From positions 1-64,000 of the forward strand of contig JADNRX010000290.1 of NCBI GenBank assembly GCA_015501595.1: a stretch of DNA of 64,000 bases, written 5' to 3'. Both the position numbers and the translations under genes were made by a program. The number at the start of each line of letters is the position of its first letter. Within the stretch, counting starts at the first letter, position 1. The notes beneath the pieces are model-generated. The model was not told the DNA's origin. It searched no databases and worked only from the letters and a program-made list of their open reading frames with translations. The stretch comes from Hymenopellis radicata. Taxonomy: Eukaryota > Basidiomycota > Agaricomycetes > Agaricales > Physalacriaceae. Below are positions 1 through 11,903 of this stretch, piece by piece.

Positions 1-50
1 TAATCCTTGTGAGATCCGCCTTGGTCTTGTTCTTCTTGCGCAAGGCTTTA

Positions 51-482
51 TCACGCAACCTCGCTGATTTCCCAGTTCGACCTGAATGTATTCAATGCGA
101 ACACGCGTGTCTTCGACCTTGTCAGAAGTGGACGCGATCGTTGAGTTCGCATGGTGGTCCCGAAAGGACGCGTCGCTGAGTCCTCGCGTTTGAGTTTTTT
201 ATACGGCGAAGAGGGCGTGTCTTGGCTGTCATTGGAGGCCTCGACGTCAACTAGGAAGGCAGCCGCACTATGGCGTTTCCGAGGAATTATGGAGTCGGTT
301 GGCTCTGGTTTGACGAGATGGGTTCCCGTACTGACACGGCGACGAGCAGCCAATAGCGGACTATCTGAAGGTTGTAGAGTGGAAGCAAGCTCCCGCTTGA
401 CCTGGAAGATAGGATGAGTGGAGGGGCACGTCAGATGAAATAGCGCGTACGGGGGTTGCTTGCGATGCTGCGACTCGGGCAT
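51..482 (-). CDS. Hypothetical protein (possible exon)
   Basis: This is an open frame of 143 codons starting with MPESQHRKQPPYAL. I do not recognise it. It is hydrophilic, rich in Ser, Arg and Lys, and carries a basic cluster (YKKLKRED) that could act as a nuclear localisation signal. Open frames just upstream on the same strand (about 604-1019) could be further exons, but no splice chain convinced me. It may be only part of a gene, since it lies at the window edge. Confidence 0.3.
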   Translation of the reverse strand: MPESQHRKQPPYALFHLTCPSTHPIFQVKRELASTLQPSDSPLLAARRRVSTGTHLVKPEPTDSIIPRKRHSAAAFLVDVEASNDSQDTPSSPYKKLKREDSATRPFGTTMRTQRSRPLLTRSKTRVFALNTFRSNWEISEVA

Positions 483-2620
483 TTCTATTCTTCGTGTGCG
501 ATGAATGACGCATGATGTGTTTCTATGGTGGACGTCAGAAAGCTTCAGAGAAGTGAGTCAAAGTCCGCACCATATAGGGCCTAGGCTACCGATGCCGTCG
601 ACCTTGCTATCGTCGGCGCGCTTGTTTTTGTCCATGCTGATGAATATCTTGCAGTCGGTTTCTTCGCAGAAGATCCTGCCGACTATGAACGGGACAGTGG
701 TTAAACGGGCTGGCGCGACATGGGATGAACAGCATCTTACAGCCTACGTTTGGCTCCGCAATGACGCGATACTGGGCGCAAGACATGAAAATAACGCATA
801 CATTCAACAAATAAAAACGAACATTGGTATCATTAGGATACAGTTTGAGAAATGTTTGGAGTTCTTGGAGGTAAGCTTGAGGAATTTTGGAATCCTACGC
901 GTCGGAGCCGACCACATGAGTCGCGGCGCTGTCTCACTGCGACGCCCACTCACTTTCTCGTTGGGCTGGAGACCGAGTTGCTTACGGGCGATGGCGAGCA
1001 CCTGTGGCGTCGCTGCCATGTTTGCTCACTGGTCGACGTGGTTGCTGGTCAAAGAGGGAAACGCGCGCCTACCGCGTTTATTTATTGCGTGACAATCAAT
1101 TCCCACGGTCACGAGGCTATACACTTGGCGTCTATTGCTTTACATCCTTCTCTCTTGTAAAAGCGGTGGAAAATGCTCCGCTTTGGCGTTTACTACGCTT
1201 CCAATGGGATTCCGCGACTGTATAATATCACCGACGTTGATCATTCTCATTGATGAAATGTCCCTGCACAGTCACTCTGTTCCAGTGCCGTAAGGAGAAG
1301 CAGTGGTCGATGAAGCTTATTGTTACATACGCTAAAACAGGTTACTGGTGTTCGTCGTAGTCTGACGGCTGAGCCTCTTCAACACCGTACTCCAAGGTAT
1401 CGAGTTCCACCATAGGTGTACGAAACCATCGTAAACAAGGCCTCGACAGGAAGGTAAAGAAACAGCATCTCCACGAAAACCAGAAATGCGTGTCTTGAGA
1501 TCATCATAGTTCTGAAGTTCCTATGTAGACACATGGTTCCGTAGCTGGCAGAAGAAACAAAACGCAAGTCACGGGAATCATTCAAGTCCAGCATACACAG
1601 TCATATGGGCCGCCACCAGCGAAAGGAAGATGAAGGTCCAGAAGACGTGAGATCATCACAGAGTCCAGGCTAGCATACATAGGCATCCTGATCAACTTGA
1701 TCGACGGTTACTACTGAGGCATCCAATATCGTCTGAGAAAATGCGGAATGCTGCAGAGAGGTGAACATTTTGGCAATGTCAGAAACTAGACGGGAAGGTG
1801 GTGTGAAATTAATCCTGCTGTAAGCCTGCTGAGTTCAACAGAGTTCAAGTTCAACTGAGGCTGACACGTTGCTTCACGTGATGTTTTCTCCTTTCCAACT
1901 TGTTTCCAACGACGACAACGTTCTGGTTTCTCCCGGCGAATCGTTTCTTGGAATGAGGCAAAATGAGATGTGCGGTCTACTCTCTCGTTCGGTCGCCGCC
2001 GCTATTGACGCCATCCCCTCTGCGCCGCCGGTGTCAAACCACGGAGATTGATGTGCGTTTTACGCGCCGTGAGTGATCGCTGGATAATTTCTATCGACAT
2101 GGTGCTGCCTGCTGCTAACAAGCAAAGCAGCAGTTTCGAACGGTCCGATTGAGGACACCTATATGGAAATTCTCGTCGGTTCAACGGGAGAACGGCAGCC
2201 ATGTTACAGGAACCTCCAGCAATTCTGCAACAGTCAAGATTGCAAGGGCCGTTTATAGACAGGGAGTATCATATTGATCATCCACTCTTCGCGCGCACGC
2301 GCGTCCCTTTCGCTTCCCGGCTGACTCAAGAGTCCGGAGCGTCCTGCAAGCGTATGCAACCATTGGCATTAACACTGACAGTGACACGAGTCTCGCTTCG
2401 CAGATCCTCCGAGGTCAGAAATCTGTCAGAAATGCTTATCCTTTCTCGACGAATCGGACCGAGAGTTGAAACACCTCAGGAAGCACATCAGGGTAAGGCT
2501 CGCACAGATTTCGAACTATCCAACCGCCCGGGGCCGGTTTCCTTAAATACCAAGCTACGTGAGACTGGCAGCATCCCATTGCTTCATCTCCCCCCCCCCC
2601 CCTTCTGCAACATTCCCACC
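483..2620. other. Stretch without a recognised gene
   Basis: Several short open frames exist on both strands, none with a recognisable domain. The last ~400 bases serve as the upstream region of the GH71 gene. A run of about 13 C residues near 2589-2602 lies roughly 20 bases before its start codon. Nothing else stands out. Confidence 0.4.
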
Positions 2621-4643
2621 ATGCGTGCATTCATTTTAGCGAGTTTGTTCGCGGTTACACTCATTTCACCCACTCTTGCACGGCAAAACTCTCAATGGTC
2701 TCACCAGCGCGTCCGCCAAGCTTTGGATCTCGACTTGGGCCTTCACCTTGGTGTCGATCTCGGTGAACGTGCATCTTCAGAACCTAGCTCGGACGTCGAA
2801 ACTGCAACAAGCACGATTGTTCCCTCTGCTTCAGCTAGTATCCCTTCTATTACTGCTACCTCAACTGCGCTACCAGTTTCCACCTCGGGACTCTATGGTG
2901 TCGGCGATGGAAGCAAATACGCGACTATTCACTTCATGGTTCGTTCTATCCATTATAGTTGTAAATGGACTTCAGCTCGAAGCGTCCATAGGTCGGTAAC
3001 ACCTATACCTACCGCCTCGCGGATTGGATGGTGGACCTTACTCTCATTGAAGAGGCTGGCTTTGACGCCGTTGCATTGAATCTTGGACCGTAAGAGTTAT
3101 TCTCTACACCTTTGATATAATACTAACAAGCTGAAGTGACTGCTGGCAAAAAAACTCTGTCGATCTTGCCTACGAGGCGGCCGCCAAATTGAACACGAAG
3201 CTCAAGCTGTTCTACAGTTTCGACATGTCCACTTTTGGTATTGCCGGAGACTCCGATGCCGCTACCATTGCTTCTTATATCAACCAAGTGAGTTGCTATT
3301 TTCAACATTTCGCTGATTAGGCGTTCATCAGCTCATAGTACGCCGATAACTACTATACTTTCAAATACAATGGTCTTCCCTTCGTTTCTACTTTCAGCGG
3401 TGACCAATACGTGCGTATATTTGCCCCTCTGTATCTCCGCTACCTTCTCACATTGCTTCAGAACTCTGCCTTTGGCCGGAGTCTTTGCGGTGGGTACGAC
3501 TACGTCCGATCCTTGGTTCCGTCAGACATGTACTTTGTACCTGGGTTCTTCTTCCCCAACAACCAGACAATCGAGGAGGCGAAGCCCTGCATTCAAGGAC
3601 TTTTCAACTGGAACTCGGCCTGGTCCACGGATGGATCAGCGGTCAGCACTGTGACGGATTTGGTATGTGCATTCCAACATCCCTTTAATGTATACGATGC
3701 TAAGATGGCGACAGGACTGGATGGCCCAGCTCGGCCCGATTACACGTACATGGCTGGTGTGAGTATTGAGTCGCCTTGGTAGTAGCGGTGCCTTGATGCT
3801 CTCCATGTAGATCTCTCCCACGTTCTTCACGCACTATGGCGAAAACTCGCTGAACAAGAACTGGGTGTACGCTGCCGACAACAACTATGCCAAGCGATGG
3901 GAGCAAGTCGCTAACATCTCTGCTCCCCTCGTTCAAGTCATCAGTACGTTCTGCTCCCAGTTAACTCTTCTTGAACTCAGATATATTTATTTCAGCCTGG
4001 AACGACTACGGCGAGTCGCACTATATCTCTCCGCGTCCATCCTCGGTTCAGTTGGAGCCCATCGGCACGACATGGGTCAATGGCAACAACCACTCTCCCT
4101 GGGCACGCATCACCAAGCCTTACGTCCAGATCTACAAGAACGGTGCTGCCGACTCGCTCGCCAGCGACCTCATCATCTGGGAGTACAGAACGCACCCTGC
4201 TTTAGCAACCGCGACCTCCGACCCTCTTGCTCGTCCGACTTCCGCTGAGCTACTTTCGGACGAGGTAAGCTAAATTGCCTGAAATAATATACTTTTGAGT
4301 GAACATTCATGTCAGATCTTCATTACCACGTATCTCTCGGATGCTGCCGAGATCCGCATCACTGTCGGCGACGACGAAACTGGCGCATATCAAGCCGAGG
4401 TTGGATTGAACCATTTCAGCCACCCCTTCGGTTCTGGAGGACTCATCACGATCGGCATGTGGCGCAACGACACCAACATTGGTGGAACGTTGACCGGGGA
4501 GCGCGCAATCATTGAGGCACCTGAGTTGTATGATTACAACCCGGTACGTCTCTTGTCAACTTTGCTCAGTCAGAGCTGACTCTTCTTGAATGCAGGTTGT
4601 TGAGCAATTCTGGCACGATCCTGGCTGGGAGGCTTGCGCGTAG
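2621..4643 (+). CDS. GH71 alpha-1,3-glucanase (mutanase), secreted
   Basis: The product is predicted to hydrolyse alpha-1,3-glucan of fungal cell walls outside the cell. It starts with a clear signal peptide (MRAFILASLFAVTLISPTLA), followed by a Ser/Thr-rich linker of about 50 residues, which is unusual before this catalytic domain. GH71 landmarks follow in order: HFMVGNTYTYRLADWMVD across the first intron, FDAVALNLG, KLFYSFDMS with a conserved aspartate, YNGLPFVSTFSGDQ, YVPGFFFPN (here FVPGFFFPN), SPTFFTHYGENS and WNDYGESHYISP. The C-terminus (about 90 residues) is the usual beta-rich accessory part and ends FWHDPGWEACA. Seven or more short introns are needed; the first runs from a GT after HFM to TAG before VGNTY. 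No frame damage was seen. It may act in wall remodelling or mycoparasitism. Confidence 0.93.
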
Positions 4644-4956
4644 ACTGGGAGGTTGGCGTTGAACGTATTATTTATTGAGCATGTTCTGTGAAAATCGGCG
4701 AATTCTAGTTTTGCAACGTTTTCAACCGACTGCATCATCGTGAAGTGCCGCCTGAAAACCTTGCTTGAACAATGGCAATAAGGCACGTCGATATATCGGG
4801 TAGGCAGAACACAAGAGCAGCATAAAATTGAGGCAAGTACTCTAGACAATGCGGTATACTGCAGACGATGTAAAAGGGAAAGAAATAAACGGATTCGATA
4901 AGTGCTATGGTAGAGTAAAGGAATGGTACTTACAGTAAGCAGTCTTACTAACCTTC

Positions 4957-5449
4957 TTAGTAGGGGAAGACGGATGAAGGGCAAAGATACGATGCTTGCA
5001 AGGGGAGACAACACGAGGAGGGTTGCAAGTCTTCAACATCAGCAACGAAAGTGTTCTTGATACTATCCTGCTTCCGACCGATAACATGATGTGTCAAGGT
5101 GAAACGAACCTCGACGAGAGCACCCTCGAGATGCCTTCTATACTCGCTGGGGGAAAGGAGCATATAATGCTGGTCATAGAAGGGCGGGATGTTCAGTTCA
5201 TGAGTGTCCTTCATCGCGGCCAGAGCAGAGCGAGCTGCGGGAGAGTTGGCGGGCCAGTTCTCGAGGGTGTAGGTTGCAAGGGCTAGAGAGAAGAGGATAA
5301 GTAACCAGATGATAGAGAGCAGTAGCAAGTTCACGTACATTTCGTGTTGCCTTCCGAGTCAGGAACAACATCCTCCAAGACTGAAAGCTGAGAGATTTGG
5401 ATCCCAGTCTAGCAAAGGCCGCGAATATGGTGGTAGGAGTGACGCACAA
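4957..5449 (-). CDS. Hypothetical basidiomycete protein
   Basis: Two exons join as TRKATRNVP-LATYTLENW using a GTGAAC donor and a CTCTAG acceptor near 5285-5335. The product has no domain I can name. It reads as a small soluble protein with conserved-looking stretches (SQSWRMLFLTRK-type start, LATYTLENWPANSPAARSAL, HLEGALVEVRFTLTHHVIG). No ATG lies in frame at the 5' end; the first in-frame ATG is inside exon 1 (MLFLTRK), so an upstream exon may be missing. Near the 3' end a second frame (NPPRVVSPCKHRIFALHPSS) looks more protein-like than the annotated tail, which hints at a frameshift or an unrecognised intron. It converges on the GH71 gene. Confidence 0.5.
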
Positions 5450-5524
5450 AATAACGGCAGTTCTTTTCAGATCTCATCGATTTGGCCGAGGGTAGACCAT
5501 ATTATATTACAAGCATTGAGTCTA

Positions 5525-6585
5525 TTATGTTGTATCCATTGCCTCTCCGGCAGCAAACGGCGTGACTTCTTCATCAACAACCAGATTCCGAATACTTTCA
5601 CTCTTCCATGCAGTCGTACCCCGTCTGAAGCCATACTGCCTCTCCTTCTGTACACGCTGGTTAGGCATTTCGACATTACGAAGCATCTCAGTGTGCCCCG
5701 CTGTGATAATGCACGCGTCGACATTGGATCCAGAGCCGAGATCGTTGAAGATACCGGCGGAGATGGCGTCTTTGACCAGTTGGAGTGCATCCTCACGCTG
5801 TGATGGGAAATGAGAATTAGTATATAGCTGTCTGCTATATCACGTACAGTCATGTTGGGCCTCCAGCTCGTTTCAAAAACTGCCATCGCGGCGAGAGAAC
5901 CGGAACCCATGGTCACGTAAGGGAGTTTGTCTGTGGAACCGTGGGGAGCAACAGTGAACAGGTTGGGTCCCGTGGCGTCGACACCGCCGAGTACGAGAGC
6001 AGCACCGACCTGACCTTGATATCTGTTCGATGTCGAATGAATTGGCAGCCGGTTACAGTCAAATGGCAATGACTGACCTGAACAACATCTGCTTGAGCAT
6101 GGTCATGGCGGTGACGACTCGCGGTTTGCGACCAGTGTGGAGGGCGTGGAGCTCCATGTTGGAAGAGATGAGAGCGGTGGTAAACTCGGTGTCAGCAGCA
6201 GTTCCTGCGCCACAGCATCTGATGTTTTCAGAGATGTAGTGGATCTAAAGCGATGGTTAGCCACGTTGAGCGATGAGTCTGGCTGGCGCACCTTTTCGCA
6301 GTTCTTGTCAGCAACGATGGGACCCTCGGTAGCACGCGTATCGGCGCCTAGACTATTCCATCCTGAAAGAGGCATCCTACGATGGTGGTACCGGTGCTTG
6401 TGGCCTTTGGCAGGGGAATGCCTTTTTCACTGAGAAAGTTGTTTCTGGCAGCACGATGAGCACGCTGTAGGCAGCAGTAGTATTGCGGCTCACCGGAGCT
6501 CGTTGGAAAAGTCGAATCCAGGTGATGAGAATACAGACGAGCTCGCCATGGCAGTGAAGGATGAAACTACGTCTCCTTCTGCCAT
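5525..6585 (-). CDS. PUP1: 20S proteasome subunit beta-2 (beta type-7)
   Basis: This is the trypsin-like catalytic beta subunit of the 20S proteasome core. Reading the minus strand gives [17 protein letters not shown], then a propeptide, the mature N-terminal Thr motif ([14 protein letters not shown], across an intron), [19 protein letters not shown], a [23 protein letters not shown] segment, [37 protein letters not shown] and SWRPNMT. It ends [12 protein letters not shown]. The Thr1, Asp17-type (GADTRAT) and Lys33-type residues of the catalytic centre are present. At least six short introns are needed. The start at 6585 is the first ATG, 85 bases from the start of the divergent aldehyde dehydrogenase. 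No disruption was seen. Confidence 0.95.
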
Positions 6586-6670
6586 TGCGTACGCGTCGTT
6601 GCACCACGTGAGACTCGAGAGATTAGATTACGCCAATTTCCGACGATCTGCTATCTCTTCCCATACCACC
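6586..6670. promoter_or_regulatory. Compact bidirectional promoter, PUP1 / aldehyde dehydrogenase
   Basis: Only 85 bases separate the two divergent start codons. The interval holds a CACGTG E-box (6605-6610), the type of site bound by bHLH factors. Both 5' untranslated regions and any core promoter elements must fit here or overlap the neighbouring first exon. No clear TATA box was found. Confidence 0.55.
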
Positions 6671-8728
6671 ATGGCTACTCAGACGACCATTATCCCTCAC
6701 AGCCAGCAGCCCCTCGTTTCGCGTACATATCCCTCTGAGGCCGATCTCGATGCCGCCATAGTAGCAGCTAGTACTGCACAAAAGGCATGGGCCAAAGTCC
6801 CAGTCGCGGAGCGCATTGCGATCGGACGTAAATTCATGGTACTTTCCTTTCTCTTTCCCATGAATTTGCCCAAATACTGTGCAGGACGAGTTCAAAGCCA
6901 TGGCAGATGAGATTCCCATGGAACTGACACTGCAAATGGGCAGGTATGCACGCCAACAAGCTCAGTGCACCATTGGACTCATCGCTCTATCAGACCGGTA
7001 TCACAATGCCCCGGCGAAGTTCGAGGCTTCCTTGACCGCGCGGATTATATGCTATCGATCGCGGAATCTTCTCTTGCGGATGTTCCGCTCACGAACACTG
7101 ATAAGCCTGGATTCAGGCGATTCATCAAGCGGACTCCTCTTGGAGTTGTCCTTGTTATCGCTCCCTGGAAGTGAGTGACGAGGAATCCCGACGAGCGAGT
7201 CTAATCTTTGTGTTAGCTTCCCATATCTCGTGTCTGTTAATTCTGTACTCCCCGCTATCGTTGCTGGAAATGCAGTCATCTTCAAACCGTCGCCTCAGAC
7301 TCCCCTGACAGCAGAGAGATTTGCTCTTGCTCTGACGAAAGCTGGAGTACCAAAGGATATCATTCAGGTCATCCATATGTCACCCGCACTTTCCACACGA
7401 GCAATCCAGCATCCTTCCGTCGATTTCATCTCTTTCACTGGCAGCGTCCAGGGAGGCAGAGCAGTTGGGGAAGCTGCTACACTGGCCAAAGGCTTCAAAG
7501 GTGTGGGTCTAGAGGTAGGTTTCTACTCAATGGCCCTTCGTTCATACTCAAACTCTATTTCTAGCTCGGTGGCAAAGACCCAGCCTACGTTAGACCTGAT
7601 GCTGACCTCGATTACACTGTTGGCGAATTGGTTGACGGTATGCACACCTGTTTATAGTCCTTCCGGTTCTTGAACGCCCTTACAGGAGCCCTCTTCAACT
7701 CCGGTCAGAGCTGCTGCGCTGTCGAAGTAAGCTTGTTAACGATTACATGGAGCGTTGTCCTTATACACGTACAGCGCATTTATGTACACGAGTCTGTCTA
7801 CGACGTCTTTGTTGATGCTTTCGTCAAGATCGTCAAGGTAATTCTGGTTCCATATTCCTCGTTGACACCCAACTAAGTGGATCTTCAGTCGTACAAACTT
7901 GGCGACCCAACAAAGCCCGAGACTAACCTTGGGCCTGTCGTATCTTTAGCGAGTGCCGAACGTATACGCAAACAGGTTTCTGATGCTGGTATGGAAATTA
8001 CCACCGATGTGACACTAGTGTTCATGTTCGGTTGTAGTCGCAGCTGGAGCTAAAGCGTTGATTCCGGAAGACCTTTTCCCCATTGCTCAGGCGTACGTGT
8101 GAAGCGGATGGTGTCAACTTGACTGACTCTACTTCTTATAGTGGGACCACCTATGTTGCTCCTCAAGTTCTGGTCAATGTCAATCACAGTCAGTAACATG
8201 GCCAATTTGCTATTCGCACGCTGACCATACATCGTATAGCCATGGATGTCATGATGGTCTGTGTCCATTGCCTACCGATTGGTGCGGTGTACTGAATTGA
8301 GTTCAGGAGGAAAGCTTTGGCCCGATTGTTGGCATTCAAAGGTTTCTTCTGATGAAGAAGCGATAAAGCTTATGAACGACTCGCCTTATGGATTGACTGC
8401 CTCCGTCTGGACAAATGCAGCGGCGAATTCCGACTCAGAGGAAGCATTCCTCAAGTTCGTCGACGAGATAGAGGCTGGGACTGTCTTTTTGAACCGGTCC
8501 GTCGCTGTTTTCGCATTTGATGATTCCCAACTGAATTAACTAGGTGTGATTTCCTTGATCCCGCTCTGGCCTGGACTGGTGTAAAGGATAGTGGGCGTGG
8601 CGTGAGCTTGAGCAAGTTTGGTGCGTCTTTCCGTTCATTAGCATTGCGTGTTCGAAGCTCATTTCGGGATAGGCTACGATCAATTGACACGGGCCAAGTC
8701 AGTCCATATGAAGATCAAGACCTCATAG
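6671..8728 (+). CDS. NAD(P)-dependent aldehyde dehydrogenase
   Basis: This is an ALDH-superfamily oxidoreductase that converts an aldehyde to a carboxylic acid. It starts MATQTTIIPHSQQPLVSRTY. Recognisable blocks are AQKAWAKVPVAERIAIG, FIKRTPLGVVLVIAPWN-FPYLV (cofactor site), NAVIFKPSPQTPLTAERF, DFISFTGSVQGG (glycine motif), LGGKDPAYVRPDADLDYT (general-base Glu/Leu-Gly-Gly block), FNSGQSCCAVE with the catalytic Cys, ESFGPIVGI-type, SPYGLTASVW and GVKDSGRGVSLSKFGY. About ten short introns are required, several in the second half. The QSCCAVE and GVSLSKFG forms resemble fungal succinate-semialdehyde-type or meso-acting aldehyde dehydrogenases; the substrate cannot be told from sequence. Full length, no damage seen. 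Confidence 0.92.
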
Positions 8729-8958
8729 ACGTTTGTTTCTACAAAACACCTTTCTTGTCCATTAGAGCAGCAATCCAGAATATAATTTTCGAGATAAGGG
8801 AATCTAATCTTAGATAAATTCTTCACGTGACACGACGCGTCTGCAGGGCCGCCCTCTCTGCGCTTGAGAGCCGGTGATCCGATGTGTACTTTGAACCACC
8901 ACCACACAACGAGGCAATGATCTAACTTACGCATCTTTACTCCTTCCGCCCACCGAGA

Positions 8959-10598
8959 ATGACGCCACCTTGGATTCTTCTCTTTTACCTCTTCAGCGGC
9001 ACGCTTTCTTACGACCTCGTTCATGACTACTCCGGGACGTCCTTTTTCGACAAGTGGGACTTTTTCGGAAATTACGACAATCTCACTCTCGGTGCGCAAG
9101 CAAGAGCCCATCCCGCGCGATTTGTTCAGATATCTGATGTTTATGTAGGCGATGTGTGGTGGTTGAACCGGGAGGACGCGTTTGCGCAAGGTCTGGCGTA
9201 CGTCAACAGCGCCGGGAACGCTATCATCAAGGTGGACAATATGCATAATGTGGCTTACAACCAGAAGCGCAATTCTGTGAGTGTGCGTCGATTGATTAGC
9301 TTTTCCCTTACTTATCCAGTGTGCTAGGTGAGAATTACGACCCAGGAATCGTACTCTGTGGGCAGCTTGTGGATTATCGACGTCAAGCATGTTCCGTTTG
9401 GCTGCTCGGTTAGTGCGGCCTCCGCCTCCCAACTACTTTTGATGAACATGGAATAGGTGTGGCCGGCCTTCTGGACTGTGGGACCGACATGGCCGGACGA
9501 CGGCGAAATCGAGTGAGCGCCGCCTCTATCCTCATGCATATGCGTTACTGACGTCCCCTTCTATACTTAGCATCATCGAGGCTATTAACCTCATGCCGAA
9601 CAATCAAATGGCGCTTCACACGACTCCAGGGTGTTTCCACCCGCCGGAGCCAGAGCAGTATCAGATATCGACGACGCTTGAGACGGATTGTTCGGAGGCG
9701 TCGGGGTGTACGGTGCTTGAGGTGCAGGAGAATAGTTTCCTTACGGGATTGGCGGTGGCTGGCGGTGCAGTTTGGGCTACGCAGTTCGATGTGGCGGGGT
9801 ACGTTTGCTCATTTTTCATTTCGATCGATGCTAATACTTACTCGTTGGCAGAATATTGTGAGTCGCCGTTTTTGGCGTTCCTGATAAGCTTATAATGCTC
9901 TTAATACCAAGTATCTGGTTCTGGAGTGTAAGTTGAGAGAGATTTCCTTATCGAAGGATTTACTCATTCTACACCAGAGACCGAACATACCAGCATCCAT
10001 TACAAACTCAAACTTCTCAGCGCCACTGGATATTTCTCAATGGGGACCACCTACTGCAAGCTATCCCGCCAAGTACTGTAACATTACAGAGTTCTTCACA
10101 CCGCAGAAGCTGATCCTCGACATCACACTCTGCGGAAACTGGTAAGCTCTCTTCTATTAATGACTCTCTCCAAGCTTCACCTTCACCAACCCCCTTAATT
10201 AGGGCTGGCCTCTCAAACACCTACTTTCCTTCCTGTGGCGGCGCGGGCCCCACGGGTACATGTGTACGAGCTTCGCGCCTCTTCTTCCCCTTCCCTCTCT
10301 AACCCATTGCACAGTACGCCGACTCAGTGGTTGGGCCCGGATCCAACTTTAATGACGCCTACTTTGAAGTGTCCTACATCAAGGCCTACACGACCGGCGG
10401 ACCCGCCCCAACGCCGAATGCAGCTGTTCAGATTCCGTCTCATACTGCGCCAACAGGGCTGATAGCCTCGGGTCTGAGCCCGCGACTCCGTCTGTGAGCC
10501 CTCTGTTCTATCCCGGTGGGGCTCAGCAAGCGACGATTTCGCCTTTACTTGTTTTGGCCGCCGCTATTGTCGCTGGGGCGGGTATTTATGTTTTGTGA
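8959..10598 (+). CDS. GH16 endo-beta-glucanase-like protein, C-terminus in doubt
   Basis: This is a secreted or wall-bound glycoside hydrolase family 16 enzyme, predicted to cut or transfer beta-1,3(4)-glucan. It starts with a signal peptide (MTPPWILLFYLFSGTLS). The first intron joins NLTLG to DVWWLNREDA. The catalytic motif is intact as DGEIDIIEAIN (two Glu, one Asp), preceded by VWPAFWTVGPTWP. Later blocks include MALHTTPGCF, DVAGISIWFWSRPNIPASI, QWGPPTASYPAKYC and FEVSYIKAYTTG. The frame used for the whole enzyme stops at 10494-10496 (ending SGLSPRLRL). A neighbouring frame from about 10469 to the stop at 10596-10598 encodes a proline-rich stretch and a hydrophobic end (SPLLVLAAAIVAGAGIYVL) typical of a GPI or membrane anchor. 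A one-base frameshift or sequencing error near 10460-10470 is likely. Confidence 0.88.
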
Positions 10599-10836
10599 GT
10601 GTGATGAGAGAGTACTGTACACGATATTCCTATTAGCGATCTAGACATATTTACTGCTACCTGACACGAATTATAATGGACAGATGACATACATTCACCA
10701 CACTGGCAGTGAAATGGAGGAGCAGTGGACAGGATCAATCGCAACAGGAACGCATGACGTCATACGCAGTCGGCGCACAAGTGCCGCCTTTTAGCTTGAC
10801 CTGGTACCACCTCCTACTCCCTCAAATCTTTCAACC

Positions 10837-11281
10837 ATGGTCAAATCATCCGACGTCCTCATCATCCTCGTACGTTTCTTACCCAGTTTCGTCGGACCCG
10901 TTACCCATTCTCTTGCAGGTTGCCATCATCTTTCCTCCAGCTGCCGCCGCATTCCTGACGGGCTGCAGCTGTGACCTCCTCATCAACATCTGTCTTACAC
11001 TGTACGCCCACCCCCTTGCCCTCGATATCCCACTTTGATGACTCCTGATTCCACAGCCTTGGCTACATCCCCGGCCACATTCACGCGTTCTGGTTGATCT
11101 ACAAGAAGATGCAGGCTGAAGAACGTTATGGCTCGGGCGGGTTCCGCTGTGCGTCCCTTCCTTTCTCCTCCTCCTGCGCTCACACTGCATAGACGTCGGT
11201 AATGGCGAATATCGCGCCTACGACCAAATCACTCCAGGCCAACAGCAGCAGCCATACTACGGCGCGACTGGCCAGGCCTAG
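10837..11281 (+). CDS. PMP3: Plasma membrane proteolipid 3 family protein
   Basis: A small hydrophobic two-helix membrane protein of the Pmp3/UPF0057 family, which influences membrane potential and cation sensitivity in yeast. Three introns are spliced to give MVKSSDVLIILVAIIFPPAA, AFLTGCSCDLLINICLTLLG and YIPGHIHAFWLIYKKMQAE. Both helices and the diagnostic LGYIPGHIHA block are present. The family protein is about 55 residues; here a hydrophilic tail with a Gln run (TPGQQQQPYYGATGQA) extends it to roughly 95, as in other mushrooms. No damage. Confidence 0.93.
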
Positions 11282-11479
11282 TCGGATATCCTCTTCCTGT
11301 ACTACTCTCATCGAGACTCTTTGAATAGCGTCATTTGTGTTTTTTATTTCTACAGAAAGCATACGTGACACGAATAAGAATACCATTATAATTTACAGTT
11401 GATACAGTAGTTCTAAGACCTGAAGATTTGCTTTTAGGAGTGAAAAAAGTATCAGCGTCTGGATCAACCATGGTGCGCG

Positions 11480-11903
11480 TTGGCTTGTCCATGGGCGGAT
11501 TATTTTCTGGGCCGGAGGAACTTGAGGCGTCGAGGGCGTTACCGATAGTTAATCGCTGACAGCTGGTCCGAACTTGCGACTGCGGGAGTGGGTCTGTTCG
11601 GACGGCGTCATCTATGAAGGTCAGTCAAAAACCCTCATAAGACTGAAACGACATACGTCAACTGCTCCAGAAAGAATAGCTCTCAGTTGGCTTGTGCATG
11701 GGCGGACCATTTTCTGCGTCGGAGGAAGAGGCGTCGAGTTCGTTGCCGATAGTCGATAGCTGATAGCTGGTCGGAACTTGCGACTGCGGGAATGGGTCTG
11801 TTCGTATCATTGATGGCGTGATCTAGTGGGGCTGAAGGTCAGTCAAAACCCTCATAAAACTGAAAAGACATACGTCAACTGGCCCAGAAAGAATAGCTCT
11901 CAG
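11480..11903. repeat. Tandem duplication, two ~210 bp units
   Basis: Two adjacent copies (about 11480-11686 and 11687-11903) share most bases, for example TTGGCTTGTSCATGGGCGGA at the start of each and AGAAAGAATAGCTCTCAGTTG near the end of each (differing at a few sites). They cover the last coding stretch, last intron and terminal exon of the minus-strand DUF6534 gene. Small indels distinguish the copies. Confidence 0.85.

Noticed and set aside
1..2200. A multi-exon minus-strand gene joining open frames at 51-482, 607-810 and 804-1019
   Set aside because: No consistent donor and acceptor sites or conserved protein were found, so only the first frame is listed, with low confidence.
5309..5803. 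A 164-codon plus-strand open frame
   Set aside because: It overlaps the 3' exons of the proteasome gene on the other strand and has no recognisable domain.
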